Shown here one piece after another: positions 23,041 through 33,916 of a DNA stretch of 64,000 bases. Every line of letters starts with the position of its first letter. Positions within the stretch are counted from its first letter, which is position 1. This stretch comes from Euphorbia lathyris (Eukaryota > Streptophyta > Magnoliopsida > Malpighiales > Euphorbiaceae): contig NC_088911.1 of assembly GCF_963576675.1 (NCBI RefSeq), forward strand, positions 85,589,256-85,653,255, written 5' to 3'. Made by a program: the position numbers and the translations under genes. A model generated the notes under the pieces. That model did no database searches and was not told the DNA's origin. It was given only the letters and a program-made list of their open reading frames with translations.

Positions 23041-23967
23041 TATTTTGATTTATTAAAATAAGTGAATTTAATTTAATTGAATAATTTAAATGATTAATAA
23101 AAAATCATTATTAAACATTTAAACTAAATACATACTTAACATATTAATTTAAGTGTTCTTAGTTATCAATCATGATCTTAGTATAAATATTAAAAATTAT
23201 ATAATTACAAATTAAAACTATATATTTTCAATTTGGTTACAAGAAAGTAGTGACATTTTTTTACAAAATAAAATAAAAGTAGTGACACATCTCTTTCTGT
23301 CTTGAAATAGATACTTCAAATAAGCTGTCAATTTTCAATTCAATTTGAAGTTCATACTTAGATACTTGATATATGTCATTATGATTGATCTAATAAATTG
23401 AAAAAATAAATAATTAATGTATAAAAAAATGAAAGGTATTATGATTATTTTTTGTCAAATTGGTTAATTAGTGGTTTGTTTGGCATGATTAATCAGCACG
23501 ATGTTAGTCAAACTTTAAGTGGTACATCATTTAACAATCTCTAACTATTTTTATGCAAATAAACATTATTATAAAATAAACTTTGTGTTTTGTCGCATTT
23601 ACAAAAATGGCTTATAAAGTTACGAAGGGGAATCTTGTATTTGCTTCCAAAAAAAGAATACAAATAATAAATGTGCTAATTTTCCCTAGAATTAACGTAA
23701 TTAATTCTCACAGCTCTTTGTCATGTGATATGATTGAGCGTAATTGGTAAAAATAATTATCCCCAAAAAAAAAAAGGTCTGTTAATAACGCGGTGGTACA
23801 TGATAAATGGTGGGTTTGCTTAATCATGTCGTTCATGGGCTTTTTCTATTTCGACACAACGGTTGATGGGCTTTATTCTTACACGCTTTTGCAATCCCAC
23901 GCGAAACGGAAAACAAATGTTTCAAAGGATAAAAAGGGCATTTTGGGAATGTACAAAAATTAGCCAA
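23041..23967. other. AT-rich intergenic region
   Basis: I see no ORF, RNA or recognisable repeat. The tRNA-Ile terminator (A5 on the plus strand, 23955-23959) is at its end. Confidence 0.5.
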
Positions 23968-24041
23968 TGGTCCCGGCGGGGCTCGAACCCGCGACCTTCG
24001 GCTCATAAGACCAACGCTCTAACCAACTGAGCTACGGGACC
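23968..24041 (-). tRNA. tRNA-Ile (anticodon UAU)
   Basis: A 74-nt cloverleaf folds on the minus strand. The acceptor stem is GGTCCCG/CGGGACC, the D stem GCTC/GAGC and the anticodon stem TTGGT/GCCGA. The loop CTTATGA places TAT at positions 34-36. The T arm is GCGGG-TTCGAGC-CCCGC, with discriminator A. The B box GGTTCGAGC is perfect, and a T5 Pol III terminator follows within 15 nt. It is intronless and lacks an encoded CCA. It would read AUA codons. It is complete and probably functional. Confidence 0.9.
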
Positions 24042-24619
24042 TTGACGTTGTAAAATAGCTAAAGGCACGTTATAGACAGGTAAAAGTGGTTTGTTTAATA
24101 CCAAATACTTCAACAAATCAAGTCGACTGTTTTGTTTATCTATATATTTCAGAGTTAGGTCAATTTTAACAAAAGTTAGATACTAAAACATTTGTATTTG
24201 GATTAATTTTTCAAAATTGGTACACGACTAATTTGAACTAAATTCACTTAATAGATTAAGAGTCCATTAAACTTCACTGGAAATATCAATTTCTTTTTAA
24301 ATTTTACGGTGTGTCATTAGCTCCCTAAATTTATTTACAACTTTAAATTTTTCTAAAATTGACCATCATAAGCTATTACAATGATCTATTAGCTACATAC
24401 ACCTGCTCAAAATAATACATACTTTGACTTGTCCAAATCTTTTCTTGTTCAGAAATATAAATTTAGAGAGTTAATAATATATTTTAAGTAAGTTTAAGGA
24501 ACTAATTAGACACTCTTAAAGTTTAGAGGGTCAAATGGGTTTTCTAGCTAAGGAGATAGCAAATCTGAGTTAGAGAGGAAAAAATGGTAAGAAAACCTAA
24601 GATATTGGGTTGAAGGGTA
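24042..24619. other. AT-rich intergenic region
   Basis: No gene or repeat structure was recognised. Confidence 0.5.
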
Positions 24620-24790
24620 AATTTCATGTATGGTGTACAACCTTTGTCCAATTTCACACTTTGATGTACAATCTTCAATTTGTCTCACTAATGTATACGA
24701 ACTTATAGGTGACCTCACACTTTAGTGTATAGCAGGTAAAAGTGACCGGTCAACGCCTGGTCAACGTGCCACCTCAGCATTTTTCATCTA
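24620..24790. repeat. Terminal piece of a dispersed non-autonomous element
   Basis: GGGTAAATTTCATGTATGGT, followed by rhythmically repeated phrases on ACACTTTGATGTAC and CACACTTTAGTGTA, resembles a MULE-type or MITE end (compare GGGTAAATTTC at 60429). I found no opposite terminus in this window, so it is truncated or solo. Confidence 0.4.
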
Positions 24791-26501
24791 TCCATTTAAA
24801 AAAGTGGGACCCATTTCTTATATAATTACTATAATACCATTTTTCCTTTTGAAATTACTAAATAACGGTTTTCAACGAGATTCAACTTATGAGAAATATG
24901 ATTTATATCTTTGTTGTGTTTGTACCTTTTATGGTTTTTATTGCTTTTTGTAGTCTTTTTTCTTCCCTTTATGGATCTTTTACTAGTTGCAGTCTGTATG
25001 TGTGCGTAGTTTTATTTCTTGTAATTTTCTTGTTGTATTTGTACTTTTTAATCTAATAGAATGACATATAATATTTTTATAAAAAAGAAAAGAAAAAGAT
25101 TATAAATTTGTTCCATTTCTCTTACTTTAATATGTGAATTCATAATATTTTAAAATAAAATTATTTTGATTCGGTTCTAGTTTTCTGTGAATTCCTAACC
25201 TCTAAAATTAGTTAATAATTAACCTTTTGATTTAAAGGAAAATTTTGACTTTTTGATTAAGGGGAAAAAATTAAAATGGGATAAAAGGGGAAAAAAATTA
25301 AAATTTGTAACTTTTTTTATTTAAGGGGAAAAAATAAATTTTCAGAAAAAATAAAGGGTTGGATAATGATTTTTTTTATTAAAGAATAAAACACGAAAAA
25401 AGGAAAAAAAATGAAAAAATGGAGTTATTTTATAAATTATATATGTAATTTTTATATGCATTTAATGAATTATTATTTTATATTTTCAGTGGGTCTCACT
25501 CAAGGATTTTTTTAAAAATTATTATAGCAAGGTTAATATTTTATTTCATTTACCGAGTCGAAATTGGAAAAATTTATTATTTAATTAAGGTTATTATAAT
25601 TCATTGAATATTTATTTATCGATGTTTGACTTTACATGTGTTAGTGATATACAACCAAAGATATACTTTGTTTAAAAAATAACTAAACATTTAAGTTGTT
25701 TTGTTATTGATTAATTGTTTTACGTTTTAAACTTCGGAAAAGAAGTTGAGAGGTTTCTCATTTACAAATCTATTTGCTCACGCAACCGCTTCCTCCATCC
25801 TTCTCCATCGTTGTTGTTGTTGTTGTGCTACTCTCATTTCCTTATTTCTAACCATGTTTCCTTAAAGATGGAAGAAGGAAGCTTCTCTTCCATCTATGTT
25901 TTAGTTCTAGTGTCTGTTTGTTTTCAATCTAAATCTGAGATAAAAAAATATGGCAAAAATTCGAAACAACTGATTTTTACAGAAAAGCAATTAATATATG
26001 ATATATATCAGTAATAACGAACAATTGACAGTAGCAGCAAACACAAACACTACAAGAAAACTGGGTAATAACGAGAAAAAAATAATGAGAATAACAAACG
26101 GGCACTTAGTTTTAGTTTTATTTACTTATTTATTATTTTATTGTTGGTTTGAAATCTATATTCCTTGTCGAAGTTATTTGCATTTATTAGCTATACTTCT
26201 TTCGTTCTTAGCAAGTGCGGAAAAGATTTATCTTGTCCGTAGACAGTGGTAGAGCCAGGATTTTGTACTTGGGGGAGAGGGGGGATAATTTTAGCACGGT
26301 GGTTGGGGGGTAATTTTTTAAAATCCAGTCTGGATAATTTTTTTTAGACTCTTATATAATAAAACTTCTTCGTTTTGGTGTGTTAACTATAAAATTAAAA
26401 GTGTCCAAGGTGAAAAGTATAGACATTTTAATTTTCTATGAGCTTAATAATTTCCTAAGTTAAAACCCCAAATCATAACCTCTAAAATTAGTTAATAATA
26501 T
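24791..26501. other. Old duplicated AT-rich sequence
   Basis: Two blocks here recur downstream. A is 24885-25010, similar to 31640-31765. B is 25196-25400, similar to 26477-26501 plus 31155-31365. GTGGTAGAGCCAGGATTTTG near 26247 resembles the end of a hAT-type element. No gene is supported. Confidence 0.45.
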
Positions 26502-28451
26502 GGTTAAGTTGCAAATTACCCCTAATGTTTTGGGTCAGGAGCAATTTTACCTCTAACTTCTAAAATGGTACAATTTTACCCCTAATGTTTGTAGCCAAGA
26601 GCAATTTTACCCCTAACGTTGACAAATTGGATCAATTTCAGACACTATTATAAAATACAATCATTTTTTTCTTTATTTTGCACCAATTGCATATCAATTT
26701 GTTCTAAAAAATAATATAATGTTTTTTGTAATTTAATAATAAAATTGGAGATTAATATTTATAAATTCGGTAAATTTTTTTTGTCTAATTCGTACAAAAA
26801 CAGTATATTTTTAATAGTTTTTCTTATTTTTTTCACATCCTAACATATGTTTGTGATTGTTACTGATAAAATAACGCATGTGTGAAGTGTAGATGATAAG
26901 ATTCATGACCGAGAAGACAATTTGATGAATTATTTCTCAAATTGACCTAATTTATCAACGTTAGAGGTAAAATTGCTCTTGGCTTCCAACATTAGGGATA
27001 AAATTCACTACAAGAAAACTCCTTGTTAGCTACTGTTTTTAGCGACCGTATCAAAAGTGGTCGCTAAAACAGCGACTAAATTAGTCGCCAATAGTTTTTC
27101 CTAGTCGGTACAGTGGGCGGCAAAATTGGCGCCCATTGTACCGACTGTACGTATTATTCAGCGACTATCTTAGTCGCTTGATATAAAAAAAATAAAATTA
27201 AAAATTAAAAGAAAATAGAAATTATATTAAATTAAAAGCAAACAAAACCATAAACCTCTATCTTCTCTCTTTCTCTGTGCGATTAGAAATTAAAAAAAAG
27301 AACAAAAACCCTAAACCTCTCTCTTCTCTCTGCGTTTGTGTTTGCGTTTTCGTCCGACTACCTCAACTAGGCATAAAATCGTCTTTCAGTAAGCTTCATT
27401 CTCCAATCGTCTTTCAGCAAGCAAATGGAGGACTGGATTGCTTAGCTCATCCTCTTTTTGCTATTTTCTCCTGTTGCGATAACTTATGGGGTTGAAGGTT
27501 TGTAGTTGTTCTTTCTGGATTAAGCTTTTGCAATGAATCATATTAAATACTAATTTATTTTTATTTTCTTGGAGATATCTCTACTTGGTAGCATAAAACA
27601 ATTTAATGGATGAAGGGAAATAGAAGAATTGAAACTTGAGAACACAGGGCAAGGAATGTAAGGTTGTTTTGCAAGGAATAGTTGGAGGTAAGCTCACTCT
27701 CTTTAGGTATTTTTCATCCTCAGTAAATAATTTGACAAATGAGTGTTTATATGTGAACTGTAGGATGTGTAGTTTTTATAATTTATGTGTTTGCTCTTGT
27801 TTAGTAAATTAATTTCTGTGTTTGCACTTGTGTTTTGGGGGCTGGTCCCTAGGTTTTGCTGATATTTTTTATAAGCCATACAAAGAAATAGAAGAGTTTG
27901 ATGAAAATGATAGTATATTCTTCTGTTTTAGATGTTCATGGCATTGCTGGTAGCTATTAACTAGTTGAGTAATATGTTATGTTTTTACTGGTAGCTGTGA
28001 AGTTAAAAAACGTTTTGTGGAGCACAAGCTTCGGGTTCATCCATTGGGATGATATATTTCTTTTTTAGAGCTAGAACTCGCCTGATTCATTACTTGGGCT
28101 GCATTTTTATATTTTAACAGTCTAATACTAAGGAGTGATGAGTTTATGGAATTTCATATCCCATAGTAAGGAGTTATTATATTGAATGAGGTCTTTATGG
28201 TTTGAACTCATGAATGGTCATTGGCTTATATATTGGTTGTAATTTCTTTTATCCTTTTGACAATGCGTCTAGTCTTGTGCTTTCAACCTGTGTGGTTTCG
28301 GATTCTGGGAAATGTTACTAGTGAGAAAGTAACTCTACTTTAGGCACAAACACTCTACTTGTTATCTCATATTCACATACTCATTACTGCCCGCATAAGT
28401 ACATTAGCCCTGTTCAACGATTTGATGTATTTCTACCTTTTTTCATTACAG

Positions 28452-30411
28452 AAATCTGGAAAAGCGACAGGTACTCACACGGGAGGTTCAATATCTCATT
28501 ACAGAACTGCGGAAAAACTTGTAAGTATTCTAATGTATTTTAGTTGCTTACATGAATGTTTGAAGTAGCTACTTACATGAACGTTTGAAGTATGATCTTT
28601 GTTTGAAATATCACTTGATTAAATTAATGAAATATATGCTGCTATTTGGGGCAGCAGTGAATCCTGCTGTTTGGTATATTGTATATCCATTTGCTAGTGT
28701 ATCTATTTGCAAATTCTTCTCATTTGCTAGTTTATCTATTTGGGGGCAGCAGTGATGAATTACATTAAAAGTGCTATTTTAAAGTGAATGATGTTTAGGG
28801 CAGCAGTGAATGCTATTGTTTTGATGTTGGTCAAGCCCTTTTATTTCTTGAAACAGAAATGCATACCTATGGAATTTGGGGCAGCAATGTATTTTGGTGT
28901 CCAAACCTAAAGTTGTTATTTATGCATCTCTTAATTGAAGTTGCCATATATAAGCAGCTAATTATACTACATATACTTGTATGTTTTGCTAGTTTTGTAT
29001 GTTTTAATTTGGATTGATTTGCTAGTTTTGTATGTTTTAACTTGTATGTTTTATGCAATTTAGAAGTATCTAAATCATACTACTTATGTTGATTGGTAAT
29101 ACAGGCTAAAAAGTACGGTAAACCCTTGAATCCAGATCAGTTCTTTTTGCATTCCCACACAATGGAACATGATGGAATTACATTCGTGAATGATCGGTGT
29201 AAAGAAATCCAAGTAAGAGTAATAATGTATTCATAATGATAATATTTAACTCTTTATATATTGTTTTTGTGATAATGTAATACCCTGATCCAATACCATG
29301 TAGATATTGTCCGCTCTGGCCCAATTCCAACACATTGGGCCTCACGGCTTTAAAACGCGTCTGCATGTATTGGATTTACATCTTACTAATAAGCACCAAT
29401 CACTCCCTCTCCATTTCCGATGTGGGATTCAGTTCATTCCTGCCCCCATCGCTATCCCTTAGGGCCGCTCCTTGCTCAAGCCTTCTACCCCGGCGCCACC
29501 CTCTCCGGACCAGGTCGTTACAGGCCCACCAGCTTCCGCCTGGTTCGTCCCCGAACCACACATCGTACGTGGAGAGTCGGCTCTGATACCAATTGTAACA
29601 CCCTGGTCCAATACTATGTAGATATTGTGCGCTCTGGCCCAATTCCAACACATTGGGCCTCACGGATTTAAAATGCGTCTGCATGTATTGGATTTACATC
29701 TTACTAATAATCCCCAATCACTCCCTTTCCATTTCCGATGTGGGATTCAGTTTATTCCTGCCCCCATCGCCATCCCTTAGGGCCGCTCCTTCCTCAGGTC
29801 TTCTACCCCGGTGCCACCCTCTTCGGATCGGGTCGTTACAAATAATTTGTTTCTTTAAATGTCTTGTATAGGATAAATATGAAAGTCTTACCCAAGTTGA
29901 ACGAAATACTGCCGAGGAAGTTGAACAAGCTGCCGAGCAAGTTCAAAATACCATTAATGAACTTGAAGCATTCTATGAGGCTGCTGGAGATATTAATAGG
30001 GATGGGGGAATTTATGGATTGGGTTCAGCTACTTCATAGTATTATGATGATCGGTATCCCAGAAATTCAAGAGCATCATCTTCAAGTTCTGCTGGTCCAT
30101 CTAGTGTAAGTGCTAGTACTACTGAAATTCATGGGATAAGAAGCACACTTGAGACCGTACAGGAACGTCTTGATGGCTTCAATGCGGATAGAACCAATTT
30201 ATTAGCACGTCTACAACAAGTAAGTGAAAGACAAGAGCAATTCACAGAAGGTATACACTTGTGTGCTAATTCAACTGATCTGATACGACTTCAGGAGCGA
30301 TTGATGGAGTTGGAGATACAAATAGTCCCATCTATTAGCAAACTCCAAAATACTATCGATCATCTTCAGGCGACTGTAGAGAGGTTAGAGCGTAGCTCTA
30401 ACTTAGGTTAA
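28452..30411 (+). pseudogene. TNP1-like (Transposase_24-type) gene of the CACTA element
   Basis: Three in-phase exon segments with GT-AG borders are visible: 28452-28520, 29105-29212 and 29872-30411. They encode KATGTHTGGSISHYRTAEKL, then GKPLNPDQFFLHSHTMEHDG, then a Glu/Gln-rich coiled-coil C-terminus with GGIYGLGSATS. The order (GSxS..., HtxxdG, YGLGS) matches plant En/Spm-associated proteins of Pfam Transposase_24. A TAG at 30037-30039 interrupts the last exon just after YGLGSATS. Upstream exons were not found. Intron 2 contains the TRIM (29276-29840). The protein class binds the element's subterminal repeats. Confidence 0.7.
29276..29840 (-). mobile_element. TRIM retrotransposon (565 bp) inside the CACTA gene intron
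   Basis: Two 247-bp LTRs (29276-29522 and 29594-29840) flank a 71-bp interior with no coding capacity. LTR ends are TGTAA...TTACA. A tRNA-iMet PBS (TGGTATCAGAGC, 29591-29580) sits two bases from the right LTR, so the element is on the minus strand. The LTRs differ at roughly 18 sites (about 7%), so the insertion is fairly old. Flanking GATAA/AATAA is an imperfect 5-bp TSD. It has no 5S rRNA-like box, so it is not Cassandra. Confidence 0.9.
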
Positions 30412-31164
30412 TTTAACTCTTAGATATATTTTGACACAACTTTACAGGTTAACCTTTATAGTTTATCATATAGATTTTTGACCTAACATGTTAGGTTAAC
30501 CTAGATTATGATATTTTGTGACCTACGATATGTATTTTGACATATTTAAACTTCAAATATTAATTATTTCTATATATATTTCTAGTTTTCATGAATATTG
30601 TGGATTGTGGTTAATCAATTGTGAGGTTAAAATATATTTATAATTGTATTTAATAATTCTAATTGTAATTACAATTATATATAAAAGATTTTATTACAAA
30701 TAAATAAATTACCACAGAATCTTTGTCAGATATTCATCGGTAAAACAATCAGCTTAGGTTTCCATCTTGCCCATTACCGACAGAATTCTGTCAGAAATTT
30801 GTCAGTAAAAAAATCTGCTTACGTGTCCATTTTGCCCATTAGCGACTATAATTGGTCGCAAATTGTAGTCGGTACTATTGTGACTGCTTAGCGACCAAAA
30901 TAATTAGTCGTTATTTTCTGCGACTATCTTCAGAAAATGATCGGCATTTGTCTAGCGACTAAGCCTTTACCGACTGATTGCTTTTGGTCAGTATCCAGCT
31001 AAATTCAGTCGGTAAATGTCTTTAGCTACCGAATCAGCTACCAAAGATGCGGTAGCTAACAAGATGTTTTCTTGTAGTGATTGCACCATTTTAGACATTA
31101 GAGATAAAATTGCTCCTGACCCAAAATGTTAGGGGTATTTTTGCACCTTAACCCTTAATAATAT

Positions 31165-31799
31165 TAACCTTTTGATTTAAAGGAAAATTTAGACTTTTTG
31201 ATTAAGGGAGAAAAATTAAAATGGGATAAAAGAGGGAGAATTAAAATTTGTGACTTTTTTTATTTAAGGGGGAAAAATAAAGTTTGAGAAAAAAATAAAG
31301 GTTTGGATAATGATTTTTTTGATTAAAAAGTAAAAAATAAAAAAAATGGAGTTTTGAAGCAAGGATCTCTTAAAAGTAAAGAGGTTTGTAACTACTCCTT
31401 TAACCAACTATGTTAAGTTATTCACATATATAAGTATACATATTTTTCCATTAGGGGGCTGTCCAAGGTGGCACTACCCCTATTCAGTGGTGATGTCGGA
31501 GACTGGGGGAGCTACGATCCTCTTAGGATGTCTCTGTCCCTATCCGTAGATTTATAAATCTATGTGACTGCAAATAAAGAAATTATTCAGATCCGTATGT
31601 CCGAAAAAACATATATAATGAAGAATGGATTGCAAACATTTTTCAATAGGATTCAACTTATGAGAAGGATATGATATGATTTATATCTTGTTGTTTTATT
31701 TATCCATTTTGTAATTTTTAATGCTTCTTGTAGTTTTTTTTCTGTCCCCATAGATGTGATGTTTTATTCATTCTGATTTTTTTTTTTTTTTGCTGTATT
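31165..31799. other. Continuation of the old duplicated region
   Basis: It contains block B' (to about 31365) and block A' (31640-31765), the counterparts of 25196-25400 and 24885-25010. No ORF of note. Confidence 0.45.
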
Positions 31800-32690
31800 C
31801 AGGCCCGTCCCTAGACACGGGCAGGAGGAGCATCTATCTAGGGCCCGAGGGATGGAGGGACCCAAAAATAATTATTTTTCAAATAAAAAAAATAATACAG
31901 AAATTAAATCTTAAAAAATACAATGGTTAAATAAATAATCTTAGACCTAAACAATTCGCAACACACATCTAAGCACAATGGAATGAGGGGCCCAAAAATA
32001 AAAATTTTATAAAAAAATACAGAAATTAAAATATCAAAAGATGCCATTACAATAAATTTAATTCACAGACCTAAACATTCACAACACTTAAATTTATGAT
32101 AATATTTTCTTGTAATAATTTTCGCATGCTGATGCATATGATATTTTTTCAGAAATAAAAGTCTTGCAAATGCTTTGGCCAAAATTGTTGATGTCATGAC
32201 ATTCTTGAGTTTGTCAAAGCAGCAAATTGTTATCCAAATATTTCAACTTCGTTTCAAATTCTATTCACTATGTCAGTGACTATTGTATATGCTGAAAGAA
32301 TTTTTTTCGAAGTTAAAATTATTGGAAAACTATTTAAGATCTTCAACGTCTGAAAAAAGATTCAATGGTTTAGCAATTTTATGTATTCAGAGAAATATAT
32401 TAGAGAATATTCATGTAGACACCATTTTTAGTGATTCTGCATCTAGAAATGCTTGTAGATAATATTTTGTATAAGTAATTGAGTTTTTAATGTGAAATAA
32501 AATGTATTTTTATTTGAAATTCGATATTTTTATTAGATCATTTATTAAGTGTAATAAAAATGTGTCATTTTTAAATAATTTTTCTTTTACATATTTTTTC
32601 ATTCTATTTTTTACTTATACTTAGGGCCCTTATTTGGTACATCGTCCATAAACCTCCAGAATCTTAGGATCCGCCATGGCTCTATTTATT
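31800..32690 (+). mobile_element. hAT transposon remnant
   Basis: It starts with CAGGCCCGTCCCTAGACACG and the phrase GGGCCCGAGGGATGGAGGGA, typical of plant hAT ends. Two imperfect copies of a 110-130-bp segment follow (from about 31855 and 31986). Then comes a broken hAT dimerisation domain. The right end near AGGGCCCTTATTTGGTACAT is uncertain. The N-terminal transposase is absent. Confidence 0.55.
32204..32462 (+). pseudogene. hAT dimerisation-domain pseudogene fragment
   Basis: One frame reads YPNISTSFQILFTMSV then VYAERIFFEVK. A neighbouring frame continues ENYLRSSTSEKRFNGLAIL to a TAA at 32460-32462. These are the successive landmarks of the hAT C-terminal dimerisation domain (YPN..., AERxFS, RSxMsxxRLnxLaiL). 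A single frameshift near 32320 separates them. No BED or catalytic domain is visible. Confidence 0.75.
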
Positions 32691-32945
32691 ATGTTTGATG
32701 TAATGAAATGATGCACGGTATGTTATAAGAAAAGAAAAAAAAAACCTAGACATATACTTCATTTTCTTTTGGTTACATCATATACTTCATTAATTCCACC
32801 AAAGATAGACGCAAATATAATTTCAGGAAAATAAATAAAATGTTAAATATTTTTTTTTTGAATCATGATAAAATGTTAAATATTGTTAATACGTTTCTAA
32901 TATACCATAAAACAATAAAGTCATTTAAGCAATATATAGCATTTA
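32691..32945. other. AT-rich spacer
   Basis: No feature was recognised. Confidence 0.5.
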
Positions 32946-33867
32946 GGGGGCGTTTGGTTTGGGGGTTTCAGGAAAGGGTAAGAGAAAGGGGAGGCTTCGT
33001 TCCCTTTGTTGGTGTTTGTTTTGCTAATTAAATGATTCCCTTTGCCCTTTTTTAGTTTTGGGTTTACCCCTAACTCCTCTAACTCATTCCTCACTTCCCC
33101 CTAAGGTTTTCTATTCCCTTTCCCCTCTCTTTCTAACCTACACTCCTTATAAAATTCTACTTTACTCCCTATTTTATTTTTTATTTTTATTTTGGTCTCT
33201 ATATTTTTTTATTTTTACATTTCTTTATCTCTGGATTAATTTCATTTTTGTTATATATTTTTAATTTTTTTACTCAAAAAATATTTTTTGACTAAATTTT
33301 ACTTTTTTTTATTTTTGTTTAATCCTTATATTTTTTTATTTATATTTTTTATCACTAGATTAATTTCACTTTTGATCCTTATAATTATTTATTTTTACCT
33401 TTTTACCCTTAAAAATAATATTGACCAAATTTTTTTCTTTTATCATATTATTCAATTTTAATATTTATTTTTAATTATTTTAAAATAATTATTTTCTTTT
33501 TAAATATAATATTTATGCATTTTCTTTGATTAATTTTAACTTTTATAAACTTTATATTATTATCAATAAGGGTAGCAAGTAAGTGACGTTTTGGATTGTT
33601 TGGGATTATATATGAAGTTATTTCACGTTTTATGGAAACTATAGTAAAAGAGTTGAATTTTTTTTTTTTTATTATATATGAAACTAAAAAAAAATAGTTT
33701 TGATTCCCTATTTGAACCAAACATCCACAAAGGGAATAGGGTGGAATTGCATTCTCGTTCCTAAACATATCCAAACACATAGGGGTATGAATGCTCATTC
33801 ATTTCCTTTCCTTTAGTTTCCCTTTCTTGATTCCTTTTCACTTACCCCTTGTGAACCAAACGCCCCC
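32946..33867. mobile_element. Non-autonomous TIR element, 922 bp
   Basis: Terminal inverted repeats begin GGGGGCGTTTGGTT at 32946 and, on the opposite strand, at 33867. TA borders both ends. Subterminal purine tracts (GGGTAAGNGAAA) are also inverted. The interior is AT-rich and non-coding. Ends of this type occur in PIF/Harbinger-like and some hAT MITEs. The TSD (TTA left, TAA right, or just TA) does not settle the superfamily. Confidence 0.7.
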
Positions 33868-33916
33868 TAAAGTTTATTTATATTAAAAGGTGATTTGTTT
33901 GAATACACTTATTATT

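Larger units (their letters stand above)
27006..31079 (+). mobile_element. Non-autonomous CACTA (En/Spm) transposon, 4074 bp
   Basis: The ends are CACTACAAGAAAAC at 27006 and its complement ending at 31079. The TIR similarity runs about 28 bp (through CTTGTTAGCTAC). ATT flanks both sides (27003-27005, 31080-31082), the 3-bp TSD of CACTA elements. Subterminal regions are packed with short AGCGAC/GTCGCT and CCGACTG/CAGTCGG repeats, the TNPA/TNP1-type binding arrays. It carries a broken TNP1-like gene but no recognisable TNPD transposase, so it depends on another copy. A TRIM has inserted inside. Confidence 0.92.
26502..31154. mobile_element. MULE-type MITE (about 576 bp) split by a CACTA element
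   Basis: Long inverted repeats start with GGTTAAGTTGCAAATTACCC at 26502 and, on the other strand, GGGTTAAGGTGCAAAAATACCC ending at 31154. They match for about 150 bp or more. The flanks carry the direct repeat TTAATAATAT (26492-26501 and 31155-31164). A 9-10 bp duplication with long TIRs points to Mutator-like transposition. Without the 4.07-kb CACTA inserted in its right TIR the element is about 0.58 kb and non-coding. Confidence 0.75.

Noticed and set aside
29276..29840. Cassandra-type TRIM
   Set aside because: The LTRs lack 5S rRNA-like sequence, so only the general TRIM class is supported.
29335..29871. Several 60-95-residue ORFs on both strands
   Set aside because: They repeat in both TRIM LTRs and reflect their sequence, not genes.
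33058..33264. Hydrophobic 68-residue ORF
   Set aside because: It is a T-rich interior of a TIR element; the hydrophobicity follows from Phe/Leu codons in poly-T sequence.
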